Source: Campylobacteraceae bacterium (lineage in GTDB: Bacteria > Campylobacterota > Campylobacteria > Campylobacterales > Sulfurovaceae). From it: a stretch of DNA of 39,844 nucleotides. The notes under the pieces were generated by a model. The model did not search any database, was not told where the DNA came from, and saw only the letters and a list, made by a program, of their open reading frames with translations. The DNA lies in contig JALVXO010000126.1 in the NCBI GenBank assembly GCA_027022775.1, forward strand, positions 1 through 39,844, given 5' to 3'. Positions 1 to 8,215 of the stretch are shown here, in pieces; within the stretch, counting starts at the first letter, position 1; each line of letters opens with the position of its first letter. Made by a program: the position numbers and the translations under genes.

Positions 1-377
1 TGGAGGTGAGACTTTAGTCTCACTTGTGCTTTGCACTCTCTTTGAGAAAAATATTACCAATAAATGGTAATAACAAGATGAGGCTAAAGCCTCATTTCCG
101 TTGTTTTCTAAGTTTTTGCGCACTCTCAAGCGGGAATCCAGGGCTTAAAATGCCAAAAATGACAGGAAGCAAAAACATTTCAGGTTACACAAACCGTGGA
201 TTCCCAATCAAGTTGGGAATGACGGGGTGCATCTCTTTATTGTTTGAATTCACTGCAGTTTCCCACTTTCGCGGAAATGACGAAGTGCCCGGCGTTTTAA
301 TTTAAGCGACGGTTTCAGTTTTTTACCATTTTCAAACTTACGAAACATACAGATGCTAAAAGGAGAAACAAAAAATT
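1..377. repeat. gene-free spacer with clustered small hairpins and repeat fragments
   Basis: No convincing gene lies in this stretch. It holds several short inverted repeats: GTGAGACT/AGTCTCAC (6-23), ATTACCA/TGGTAAT (53-71), ATGAGGCT/AGCCTCAT (78-95) and ATTCCCAA/TTGGGAAT (200-220). Positions 113-137 match 24 of 25 bases of the reverse complement of 27656-27680, inside the composite palindrome near 27.7 kb, so the same repeat family is present at both ends of the window. A reading frame at 24-305 (CALSSGN, GMTG and RGNDE peptides) looks like translated repeat, not a protein. The end of the stretch carries the ribosome-binding site of the next gene. Confidence 0.6.
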
Positions 378-1034
378 ATGAAAAATCTATACAATGCACT
401 AATGTTAAAAAAACTTTTAAGTTTAAAAGAGCTTGGGTTTAATTATGTTGAACCTGTTCAAGAGTTTAAAGATGACAATATCAGCCTGCCAAACGATTTA
501 AATAGTTTGTATCAAATTGTTTTAAACTGCCACCTTTGCGAACTCTCTAAAACGCGCCAAAATGTGGTTTTTGGAGAGGGGAATGTTAATGCCGATATAA
601 TGTTTGTAGGCGAAGGACCGGGTGCCAGTGAAGATGCGCAGGGGCGCCCTTTTGTAGGAAGAGCCGGCGAACTTTTAACAAAAATGATAGAAAATGTTTT
701 ATACATCCCAAGAAGCCAGGTTTACATTGCAAACATAGTAAAGTGCCGCCCGCCTCAAAACCGCACCCCTTTGCCAAAAGAAGCCCTAACCTGCCGCCCT
801 TACCTCTTTAAACAGATAGAGCTTATCAAACCGCGCCTTATTGTGGCTCTTGGCTCAACGGCTTATCGCTACTTAACAGATGACACAACCCCAATAAGCC
901 GTGTGCGCGGACACATAATCCAAAAAGAAAACTACAAAATAATCCCAACCTACCATCCAAGCTACCTTTTGCGCAACCCATCAGCCAAAAAAGAGGCTTA
1001 TGCAGATATGTTAAAGGTTAAAAGTTTTTTGTAA
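378..1034 (+). CDS. uracil-DNA glycosylase, family 4 (Fe-S type)
   Basis: Removes uracil from DNA in base-excision repair. The 218-residue product shows the family-4 motif GEGPGASED at residues 78-86, where the water-activating acidic residue sits, and the C-terminal HPS motif around H193. Four cysteines (C51, C54, C123, C139) fit the family's 4Fe-4S ligand pattern, with CHLC at 51-54 and VKC at 121-123. Length is usual for the family, with about 45 extra N-terminal residues before the first cysteine pair. AGGAG at 361-365 lies a rather long 12 bases before the chosen ATG; an in-frame ATG at codon 9 is the alternative. The gene stands alone on this strand, with spacers on both sides. Confidence 0.92.
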   Translation: MKNLYNALMLKKLLSLKELGFNYVEPVQEFKDDNISLPNDLNSLYQIVLNCHLCELSKTRQNVVFGEGNVNADIMFVGEGPGASEDAQGRPFVGRAGELLTKMIENVLYIPRSQVYIANIVKCRPPQNRTPLPKEALTCRPYLFKQIELIKPRLIVALGSTAYRYLTDDTTPISRVRGHIIQKENYKIIPTYHPSYLLRNPSAKKEAYADMLKVKSFL

Positions 1035-1042
1035 AGTCCAAA

Positions 1043-1061
1043 TTAACTATTAAATAGTTAA
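1043..1061. repeat. 19-bp AT-rich perfect inverted repeat
   Basis: TTAACTATT and AATAGTTAA flank a single A just after the uracil-DNA glycosylase stop. It could be a weak transcript-end hairpin or a protein-binding site. No T-run follows, so a terminator call is doubtful. Confidence 0.4.
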
Positions 1062-1174
1062 ACAGTGCAAAAAATATCTGCAAATACATTTTGGGTAAAA
1101 GCGGTTTATAAAGAGTTATTTTATTATAGTAAACTATTTTGCCATATTTTGCCAAACTGGAAGGGTATTATTGT

Positions 1175-1180
1175 TATAAT
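1175..1180 (+). promoter_or_regulatory. -10 box for purD
   Basis: TATAAT preceded by GT, 27 bases before the purD start. This is the extended -10 pattern usual for Campylobacterota sigma-70 promoters, with no obvious -35. Confidence 0.5.
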
Positions 1181-1207
1181 TTCTAAAATAAAAAGTTTGG
1201 AGTTATG

Positions 1208-2485
1208 ATGGATGTTTTGATTATTGGAAGCGGGGGTCGTGAGTACTCTATTGGGTATGCATTAAATAAAGATGAAAATGTGGATAAAATATATTTTGCA
1301 CCGGGCAACGGGGCTACGGATGAGCTTGGAGAGAATGTAAATATAAAAGATTATAATGAGCTGGCAAAATTTGCAAAAGAAAAAGGGATAGATTTAACGG
1401 TTGTCGGGCCAGAAGCGCCTTTGGTTGACGGGGTTGTGGATATTTTTAAAGAGCACGGTCTGACTATTTTTGGTCCTAGCAAAGCTGCAGCGCAGCTTGA
1501 AGGTTCTAAAGTTTTTATGAAAAACTGCCTTAAAAAATATGGAGTGCCAACTGCCAGATATATCGAAACCGACTCTTTGGAAGAGGCGGCTGAATTTATA
1601 AATAGTTTAAGCGAGCCTATTGTTGTAAAAGCCGACGGGCTTTGCGCAGGCAAAGGGGTTATTATTGCTCAAAGCAAGCAAGAGGCTCTGGATGCGGTTA
1701 AGGGTATGCTAAGCGGAGAAAGTTTCGGGGAAGCCGGTTCTAAAGTTGTGGTAGAAGAGTATCTTGACGGTTACGAACTTTCCATATTTGCAGTGTGTGA
1801 CGGCAAAGATTATGTTGTGCTTCCTGCTGCACAAGACCACAAAAGGCTTTTAGACGGTGACCAGGGGCCAAATACCGGCGGTATGGGAGCTTATGTGCCC
1901 ACCCCTTTGGTTAACGATGAACTTTATAAAAAAGTAGAAGATAGAATTATCAAACCTACTCTAAAAGGGTTAGAAGAGGATGGTATGCCATATACCGGAG
2001 TTTTGTTTATCGGTATTATGGTGGTAAATGGCGAGCCGTATGTGCTGGAGTATAATGTACGCTTTGGCGACCCTGAGTGCGAAGAGCTTATGGTTCTGTT
2101 TGAATCTAGCGTTGCAGATATGCTTTATAAAGCGGCTACAGGGAATTTAAAAGATGCCGAAGTTAAGTTTAAAGATAACACTTACGCTGTAGGGGTGGTG
2201 CTTGCAAGCAAGAATTACCCATACAGCAGCAGCGAGCCTGCAGAGATTATTGTAGATGAAATTGTGCACGAAGATTTGAAAAACAACTCTTATATCGCTT
2301 ATGCCGGTGTAAGCAAAGATGAAGACGGCAAACTTTTGGCAACAGGCGGAAGGGTGCTTGTGTGCGTGGGGCTTGGCAGTTCTATTAGAAAGGCAAGAGA
2401 CAGAGCTTATATGCTTGCAGGGCAGGTGCATTTTGCTGGCAAAAAGTGCAGAATGGATATAGCCTATCAAGCGCTTAAGGATTAA
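1208..2485 (+). CDS. purD: phosphoribosylamine-glycine ligase (GAR synthetase)
   Basis: Ligates glycine to phosphoribosylamine using ATP in the second step of de novo purine synthesis, in the cytosol. The N-terminal domain opens with IIGSGGRE. The ATP-grasp core shows VVKADGLCAGKGV, then DQGPNTGGMGAY, then EYNVRFGDPE, which carries the Mg-binding acidic residues. The 425-residue length is normal for single-domain PurD. Two adjacent ATG codons exist at 1205 and 1208. GGAG at 1199-1202 is only 2 bases from the first and 5 from the second, so I prefer 1208. The RDD gene follows after 7 bases, and the same transcript may run on into lptD. Confidence 0.96.
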   Translation: MDVLIIGSGGREYSIGYALNKDENVDKIYFAPGNGATDELGENVNIKDYNELAKFAKEKGIDLTVVGPEAPLVDGVVDIFKEHGLTIFGPSKAAAQLEGSKVFMKNCLKKYGVPTARYIETDSLEEAAEFINSLSEPIVVKADGLCAGKGVIIAQSKQEALDAVKGMLSGESFGEAGSKVVVEEYLDGYELSIFAVCDGKDYVVLPAAQDHKRLLDGDQGPNTGGMGAYVPTPLVNDELYKKVEDRIIKPTLKGLEEDGMPYTGVLFIGIMVVNGEPYVLEYNVRFGDPECEELMVLFESSVADMLYKAATGNLKDAEVKFKDNTYAVGVVLASKNYPYSSSEPAEIIVDEIVHEDLKNNSYIAYAGVSKDEDGKLLATGGRVLVCVGLGSSIRKARDRAYMLAGQVHFAGKKCRMDIAYQALKD

Positions 2486-2492
2486 AATTAAA

Positions 2493-2912
2493 ATGCAAAA
2501 CATACAATACGCCGGCATAGGAAAGAGATTATTATCGTTTACTATAGATGATATTATAGTTTCAATACTGTTTATTGCAATTTTTTTTGAACAGATTGCT
2601 GCTCTTAAAACCCCTGAAACTATGATGATGTTTATAGTGCAGTATAGTTGGGTATTGTATGCTTTAAAAGTTATTTATCACACATTTTTTATTGCATATA
2701 ACGGTGCTACAATCGGAAAGTATGCAGTTAAAATAAAAGCTATAGATGAAATAAGCGGCACTAACCTTACATGGAGCCAGGCGTTTATAAGGGCTGTGGT
2801 AAGAGAAATTGGCGAAATGCTTTTTTATTTTACCTTTTTTTATGCATTTTTCAATGCAAAGAGGCAGACTTTGCATGATAAAATAAGCAGCTGCGTGGTG
2901 GTAAATGTTTAA
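2493..2912 (+). CDS. RDD-family inner-membrane protein
   Basis: A 139-residue hydrophobic protein with about three membrane segments (roughly residues 18-38, 47-68 and 105-125). It has the RDD signature: a basic residue in GKRLLSF followed by the TIDD acidic pair at the start of helix 1, plus the conserved GATIGKYAVKIK loop and a LHDK motif near the C-terminus. The molecular function of RDD proteins is largely unsettled, with proposals including ion exchange and protein partnering. It sits between purD and lptD and overlaps lptD by 8 bases, which suggests translational coupling. Family assignment is firm; function is not. Confidence 0.85.
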   Translation: MQNIQYAGIGKRLLSFTIDDIIVSILFIAIFFEQIAALKTPETMMMFIVQYSWVLYALKVIYHTFFIAYNGATIGKYAVKIKAIDEISGTNLTWSQAFIRAVVREIGEMLFYFTFFYAFFNAKRQTLHDKISSCVVVNV

Positions 2913-4965
2913 GAAGATAATTTTATCAGCCGCTTTAAGCGCTGCGCTTTTGGGGGCAGAAACAGAAAAAGAGGTAGAGGTTTACGCCAATGAAGTTGTG
3001 CAAAACCAAAACAGCGCAATAATAAACGGCGGTGTTATGGTGGTGTATAACGGCGATATTATGAGTGCTGACGGCGGATTTTATGATATAAAAAGCAAAA
3101 CCATAACACTTAAAGGCAATGTAATATTAATAGGAAAAGATGGCAAAAGAGTTTCTGCAAAAACTTTAAAAGTTAAATTGGATAACAATAAGGTAACTTT
3201 TAAAGATTTTTTTGAAATTGATAAAAAAAAGGTTTGGATAAGCGCCAAAAACGCAACAAAACTGGATAATAACATAACGCTAAAAAATGCGCTTTTTTCC
3301 AGCTGTGCAGTGGGAAATCCAGACTGGATGATAGGTTTTAGCAAAGCGCTTTACGATACAAAAAGTGAAGAGCTTAAACTGCATGATGCAAAATTTTACA
3401 TAAAAGATACTCCGGTTTTTTACATTCCTTATTTGCCGCTGTTTCTTTCTAAAAAGCGCAGAAGCGGGCTTCTGTTTCCAAATTTCAGTTACAGCAAAGA
3501 TGAAGGATTTATGTATTCTCAGCCTATCTTTTGGGCTATTAGCAAATCGCAAGATTTAGAGTTTGACCCGCAAATTAGAACAAACAGGGGGTATGGGCTC
3601 TTTTTAACTTACAGAATAGCAGACGCTATTGACTCTTTTGGAAAAATCAGGCTGGGGTATTTTAAAGATAAATCCAGTTACAGCAGTAAATACAATTTAA
3701 ATTACAAAGAGCATTACGGGGCTGAAATTTATTACAAAAACAACTCTTTAATAGATTCACTTGCAAAAAAAGGGTTTGAAAACAAACTCTATATCAACAG
3801 CATATATATGAGTGATTTGGATTATTTGAATTTACAGGCTGATGATAAGTTTTATCACCATACACAAGGGTCTTTTTATGAGTCACGGCTTAACTATTTT
3901 GTTAAAAACAGTTATTTTTATACAGGCATAGGATTTAAATATTTTAAAGACACTACAAAAAGAAGCAACAAAGAAACTTTGCAAATTTTGCCTAAATTAC
4001 ACTTTCATATCCCTTATACCAATATAATTTATAACAACCTCTCTTATATGCTAGATGCAACTGTTACAAATTACACCCGCGACAAAGGAACCAGAGCATT
4101 TAAAGCTAAAATAAAAGCACCGTTAGAGATTCACTTTTCCTTGTTAAATGGTTATTTGAATTTAAACATAAGTGAAGAGCTGGAAGCAACAGGTTATGAT
4201 TTTTATAATGTTCCATTAAATCAAAAAAAATACAGTTCGGTGGTTTTAAACCATAGTGTAGAGTTAAGCAGTGAAATGAGCAAAATATATAAAAGCGGCG
4301 TACATACAATGTTTTTTAGTGCCACTTACACAAAAAGCTCAATTATCAGTGAAAATTTTATGAAATATAAAGATATACCGCAAAATCTAAAAGTTGATTT
4401 TGTTGATGATATACCTTTTGAGTCCAAAATCACATTAAGAACCCATCAGTACTGGCACAGTTTCAGTAACAATTTAGATATCAATTATATTTTAGAAAGC
4501 CATTACTATCCGCAAGAGGGGAAACTGAGAGACCTTTCACAAGAGTTAAAATTAAGATATAAAAACTGGCATTTTTATTCTAAATTGAATTATTCTTTTA
4601 TACATAAGCAAGCAACTGAAATCTATAACAGAATTGGTTATGCGAATGCTGATTACGGACTCTTTTTTGCATATTTATGGAATAGGGATTTATTAAGCTA
4701 TGAAACAGTTACAAAAGAGATATCTTTAAACGGTTATTACAACCAAAGTGAAAATTTAAAATTCAGGGCAGAGCTTGCATATAATTTAAAAGATAGAAAT
4801 TTAAAAAACTGGGAAATAGGGACATACTGGAATAGAAAATGCTGGAGCGTAGATTTCTCTTTTGGGCAAAATATCCGACCTGTTATTAAAGAGGGAGGAG
4901 GCAGAGGTTCGATAAAAAATAACTATATAAAAGTTCAATTTAAGGTGTTGCCGTTTGGAGGATAA
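2905..4965 (+). CDS. lptD: LPS-assembly outer-membrane protein LptD
   Basis: Inserts lipo-oligosaccharide into the outer leaflet of the outer membrane at the end of the Lpt bridge. The 686-residue precursor has a signal peptide (residues 1-18, ending LLGA). An OstA/LptA-like beta-jellyroll follows at roughly 25-130, then the LptD barrel, rich in alternating aromatic strands and ending in an aromatic/hydrophobic strand. The hallmark segment around residues 134-200 (NPDWMIGFSKALYD, then FYIPYLPLFLSKKRRSG) is clear. It is shorter than E. coli LptD (about 780) but ordinary for Campylobacterota. Only two cysteines are present, C134 and C646. The gene overlaps both the RDD gene and the following J-domain gene. 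Confidence 0.92.
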   Translation: MFKKIILSAALSAALLGAETEKEVEVYANEVVQNQNSAIINGGVMVVYNGDIMSADGGFYDIKSKTITLKGNVILIGKDGKRVSAKTLKVKLDNNKVTFKDFFEIDKKKVWISAKNATKLDNNITLKNALFSSCAVGNPDWMIGFSKALYDTKSEELKLHDAKFYIKDTPVFYIPYLPLFLSKKRRSGLLFPNFSYSKDEGFMYSQPIFWAISKSQDLEFDPQIRTNRGYGLFLTYRIADAIDSFGKIRLGYFKDKSSYSSKYNLNYKEHYGAEIYYKNNSLIDSLAKKGFENKLYINSIYMSDLDYLNLQADDKFYHHTQGSFYESRLNYFVKNSYFYTGIGFKYFKDTTKRSNKETLQILPKLHFHIPYTNIIYNNLSYMLDATVTNYTRDKGTRAFKAKIKAPLEIHFSLLNGYLNLNISEELEATGYDFYNVPLNQKKYSSVVLNHSVELSSEMSKIYKSGVHTMFFSATYTKSSIISENFMKYKDIPQNLKVDFVDDIPFESKITLRTHQYWHSFSNNLDINYILESHYYPQEGKLRDLSQELKLRYKNWHFYSKLNYSFIHKQATEIYNRIGYANADYGLFFAYLWNRDLLSYETVTKEISLNGYYNQSENLKFRAELAYNLKDRNLKNWEIGTYWNRKCWSVDFSFGQNIRPVIKEGGGRGSIKNNYIKVQFKVLPFGG

Positions 4966-5221
4966 AAATATATTTCATGAAGCTTTAAATATTTTAGGAC
5001 TGCCGCCTTTTGTTACTAAAAATGAAATAAAAAAAAGGTATAGAGAGCTGGCAAAAAAATATCACCCTGATGTAAGCAGCGATAAAGACAAGATATTGGA
5101 GTTAAACAGAGCATACAGTTTATTGATTGAGTATATAGATAATTTTAGATACTCTTTTGATGAACAAGAAATTGGCAAACAGTTGCCGCATATTAACCAC
5201 AACAGCAAATTTAAAATGTAG
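4955..5221 (+). CDS. J-domain-only (DnaJ-like) co-chaperone
   Basis: An 88-residue protein that is little more than a J domain. Helix II (KKRYRELAKKY) leads into the HPD tripeptide, followed by helix III (LELNRAYSLLIEY). HPD is the DnaK ATPase-stimulating motif. There is no G/F region, zinc finger or C-terminal substrate domain, so it should act as an Hsp70 adaptor for one client or site. The only usable start is TTG at 4955, within the last codons of lptD. The GGAGG at 4957-4961 lies inside the first codons, so TAAGG at 4941-4945 is the more likely ribosome-binding site. The 11-base overlap implies coupling to lptD translation; a role in outer-membrane biogenesis is only a guess. Confidence 0.78.
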   Translation: MEDKNIFHEALNILGLPPFVTKNEIKKRYRELAKKYHPDVSSDKDKILELNRAYSLLIEYIDNFRYSFDEQEIGKQLPHINHNSKFKM

Positions 5222-5239
5222 TTTTTACCGAGATTTTGA

Positions 5240-5245
5240 TAAAAT
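5240..5245 (+). promoter_or_regulatory. -10 box for pnp
   Basis: TAAAAT within GATAAAAT, about 28 bases before the pnp start. A ribosome-binding AAGG follows at 5263-5266. Confidence 0.45.
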
Positions 5246-5272
5246 AGCGCAACTATTACAATAAGGTTAAAA

Positions 5273-7378
5273 ATGGGTCACATTATTGAATTGGAAAACA
5301 ATGGTTTAAAAGAGGTTTATGAGTTTAACAAAGTTGCAAGACAAGCTGACGGTTCAGTGCTTTACAGACAAGGAAAGGCAGTTCTATTAGCAACAGTAAC
5401 CATTGATAAAGAGAGCTGCATAGAAGAGGATTTTCTGCCTTTGACTGTTCAATATATAGAAAAATTTTATGCCGCAGCAAAAATTCCTGGCGGATTTGTT
5501 AAAAGAGAAGCAAAACCTAGCGATTTTGAAACTTTAACTTCAAGAATTGTTGACAGGGCTGTAAGACCTCTTTTTCCTAAAGGTTTTAATAAAAGTGTTG
5601 TTATTAATATTACAGTTTTTAGCAGCGACAGCGAAGTGGATTTGCAAGTTGCAGCTTTGCATGCTGCAAATGCCGCTCTTATTGTATCTACTTTACCGGT
5701 TAAAAAGTCTGTTGCAGCTGTAAGAGTCGGAAAAATAGGAGAAAAAATTATCTATAACCCTAAACTTTCCGATTTAAACAGAAGCAAACTGGACCTTTTA
5801 ATAGTAGGCAGCGGCACAGATATCGCCATGATAGAAATGAAAGCAAATGCTTCCAAAGAAGCGGGCAGTTTTAATGTTAATGAGTTACAAAAAGATGAAT
5901 TAATGAGCATATTAAAAGAGGCAAGCGGATACATAAGCAGCGCTTCTGAAAACTATTTAAAACAGTTTGTACAGTATAAAAGAGAAGATTTAATAGAACT
6001 GGAGAGTACTCACACAGAGAGTGAAATAAAAGAGACAATATTAAAAAATTATAGCCAAAAGCTTGACAGCGCTTTAAAATCATTGGCAAAAAGCGAAAGG
6101 CTGGATGCAGTATATGCTATTTTAAAAGAGGTAACCGAACAGTTTGAAGCTCAAGAGAAAGAGTATAAACCGGCAGATATAAAATACGGTTTTGAATTGG
6201 CGGTAAAAGAGAAAGTAAGAGAAATTATTTTAAACGGTACAAGGCTTGACGGCAGAAAATATAATGAAGTAAGACCCATTTCTATAGAAACAAACCTTTT
6301 GCCATCTGTACACGGCTCGGCTCTCTTTACAAGAGGCGAAACCCAAGCACTAGTTACTGTAACATTAGGAGACAGCAAAGATGCTCAAATGTATGAGCTT
6401 CTTACTAGCTCAACTGCGCAAAATGAGAATTTTATGGTACATTATAACTTCCCGCCCTATTCTGTAGGCGAAGCAAAACCTATCGGCGCTGTAAGCAGAA
6501 GGGAGCTTGGACATGGAAATTTGGCAAAAAGAGCTTTGGAACCTAGCGTTGAGATGGAAGATAACCAGACTATAAGAGTGGTTTCTGAAATTTTAGAGAG
6601 TAACGGCTCATCTTCAATGGCAACAGTCTGCGGCGGTTCTTTGGCACTGCATGCTGCAAAAGTAAATGTTAAAAAACTGATTGCCGGCATCGCTATGGGA
6701 GTTATAGTTGAAAACAGCGATAAATATACAGTTTTAACAGATATAATGGGTGCAGAAGACCATTATGGAGATATGGATTTTAAAGTTGCAGGAAGCCGCA
6801 AAGGAATTACCGCCTTGCAGCTTGATATTAAAATAGACGGTTTAGATTTAAAAGTTTTAGAAAAAGCCTTATCGCAAGCAATAGATGGATTAAACCACAT
6901 TCTTGATATTATGGAAGAAGCAAAAGAGAATATAGTGCCAAGCAAAGCTCTGCCTTCAGTTATTGAGTTTGAAGTTAATCCTTCAAAAATTCCTTTAATT
7001 ATTGGCAAAGGCGGTTCGACAATACGGGAAATTATTGATAAATTCAATGTATCTATAGATTTAAACCGCGATAAAGGAATAGCTAAAATTACAGGCGGAA
7101 ATATTGAAGATTTAGAAAAAGCAAAAGAGTATATTTTAGAATTAATTGAAAAAGATTCCAAACCAGTAACAAAATATGAAATTGGTAAAATTTATAAAGG
7201 AAAAATAAGCAAAGTGGTTGATTTTGGCTATTTCGTAGAGATGCCAGACGGATATGACGCTCTGCTTCATAACTCAAAAGTTCCTTTGGAAATGTTAAGT
7301 TCTTTAAAAGAGGGAGACGAAATAGAGGTAAAAGTAATATCCCAAAAAGATAAAAAAGTTGAACTGATAATGATATAA
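5273..7378 (+). CDS. pnp: polyribonucleotide nucleotidyltransferase (PNPase)
   Basis: Processive phosphorolytic 3'-5' exoribonuclease, trimeric, central to mRNA turnover. The 701 residues show the full architecture: first RNase PH domain (about 1-210, with FYAAAKIPGGFVKREAKPS), helical linker (about 230-300), and catalytic second RNase PH domain (about 310-530). That domain carries SSSMATVCGGSLALHAA and the Asp-rich DIMGAEDHYGDMDFK active-site segment. A KH domain (IPLIIGKGGSTIREI) and a C-terminal S1 domain (GKISKVVDFGYFVEM) follow. Length is standard. The start has AAGG eight bases upstream. It converges on the pseudouridine synthase gene, with an AT-rich hairpin between them. Confidence 0.97.
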   Translation: MGHIIELENNGLKEVYEFNKVARQADGSVLYRQGKAVLLATVTIDKESCIEEDFLPLTVQYIEKFYAAAKIPGGFVKREAKPSDFETLTSRIVDRAVRPLFPKGFNKSVVINITVFSSDSEVDLQVAALHAANAALIVSTLPVKKSVAAVRVGKIGEKIIYNPKLSDLNRSKLDLLIVGSGTDIAMIEMKANASKEAGSFNVNELQKDELMSILKEASGYISSASENYLKQFVQYKREDLIELESTHTESEIKETILKNYSQKLDSALKSLAKSERLDAVYAILKEVTEQFEAQEKEYKPADIKYGFELAVKEKVREIILNGTRLDGRKYNEVRPISIETNLLPSVHGSALFTRGETQALVTVTLGDSKDAQMYELLTSSTAQNENFMVHYNFPPYSVGEAKPIGAVSRRELGHGNLAKRALEPSVEMEDNQTIRVVSEILESNGSSSMATVCGGSLALHAAKVNVKKLIAGIAMGVIVENSDKYTVLTDIMGAEDHYGDMDFKVAGSRKGITALQLDIKIDGLDLKVLEKALSQAIDGLNHILDIMEEAKENIVPSKALPSVIEFEVNPSKIPLIIGKGGSTIREIIDKFNVSIDLNRDKGIAKITGGNIEDLEKAKEYILELIEKDSKPVTKYEIGKIYKGKISKVVDFGYFVEMPDGYDALLHNSKVPLEMLSSLKEGDEIEVKVISQKDKKVELIMI

Positions 7379-7400
7379 TCCTAAAATTGGGATTATATTT
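7373..7400 (+). terminator. AT-rich hairpin overlapping the pnp stop codon
   Basis: A nine-base stem, ATATAATCC/GGATTATAT, with an eight-base loop, followed by TT. It begins at the pnp stop codon. It is AT-rich and therefore weak, but its position between convergent genes fits a bidirectional terminator. Confidence 0.5.
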
Positions 7401-7452
7401 GATAAATAAAACAGTTTTTTCGCTTTTAACTGCCAGCAGAAACAATTTATTA

Positions 7453-8187
7453 CTATTTATACTTTTGTATATCTTTTGGCTCTTCAGCTGTATAAATTTT
7501 ACCAAATATTTCAATTTTTGATGCATGAAGAAGTATTCTTTTAGTTTTAGTTGGGCTTCCATACTGCTCATCACCAACAATCGGGTGTCCTATATGAGAT
7601 AAATGGAGTCTTATTTGATGGGTTCTGCCTGTTTTAATCTCTATATCAACCTTGCTTTTTTTACCCTGTACCATATTTGGCTTAACTATAGTTATTGCCT
7701 CTTTACCCAGTTTTTTGCTTATTTTAGAAATTGATTTTGAACCTTTTATGGTATGGATAGGCAAATCTATCACTGTCTCTTCATAAACTATGCCTTCAAC
7801 CCAGGCAGTATAAAACTTTTTAACTTCTCTTTTTTTAAAAGCATCTATAGCTTTTTTTAAAAATTTATCATTTTTAGCCAGCATTAAAACACCGGTTGTC
7901 TCTCTGTCTAATCTATGTATAAGCTTAACACCTTTAAAAGAGGCTTCTACTTCATAACTGTCAAGAAAAGCCGGTTTGTTAACAACCAAAATATCACTGT
8001 CTTCATATATCTTTTCTATGCTTTCTGGCATTTCAACTCTAAATTTTGTTTTTATATTTATGGGAGCCCTGGCAATTTTTACTTTTTTATCACCTACATA
8101 TACCAATCCTCTATCTATAAGCTCTTTTGCTTTTTTACCCGAAATTCCCAACTGATGAGCCAAAAGCTTGTAAGCTTTTTCTTCCAT
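7453..8187 (-). CDS. RluA/RluD-family 23S rRNA pseudouridine synthase
   Basis: Converts a uridine in structured RNA, most likely 23S rRNA, to pseudouridine. An S4-like RNA-binding segment covers residues 1-50 (LAHQLGISGKKAKELIDRG). The catalytic motif HRLDRETTG follows near residue 90, with the essential Asp, then the GRTHQIRLHL motif and HPIVGDEQYG. At 244 residues it is shorter than E. coli RluD (326), mostly through short loops and a compact C-terminus. Which site it modifies cannot be read from sequence; Campylobacter has several paralogues. It is the last gene of the minus-strand run that starts with the hemW-like gene. Confidence 0.9.
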   Translation of the reverse strand: MEEKAYKLLAHQLGISGKKAKELIDRGLVYVGDKKVKIARAPINIKTKFRVEMPESIEKIYEDSDILVVNKPAFLDSYEVEASFKGVKLIHRLDRETTGVLMLAKNDKFLKKAIDAFKKREVKKFYTAWVEGIVYEETVIDLPIHTIKGSKSISKISKKLGKEAITIVKPNMVQGKKSKVDIEIKTGRTHQIRLHLSHIGHPIVGDEQYGSPTKTKRILLHASKIEIFGKIYTAEEPKDIQKYK

Positions 8188-8215
8188 TCTTTTTCCTAAA
8201 AATTTATTTTTAGTA

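Noticed and set aside
24..305. A 93-codon open frame at the left end
   Set aside because: It is read through hairpins and GGGAATGAC-type repeats; its peptides (CALSSGN, RGNDE) recur in the repeat near 27.7 kb, and there is no convincing ribosome-binding site or domain.
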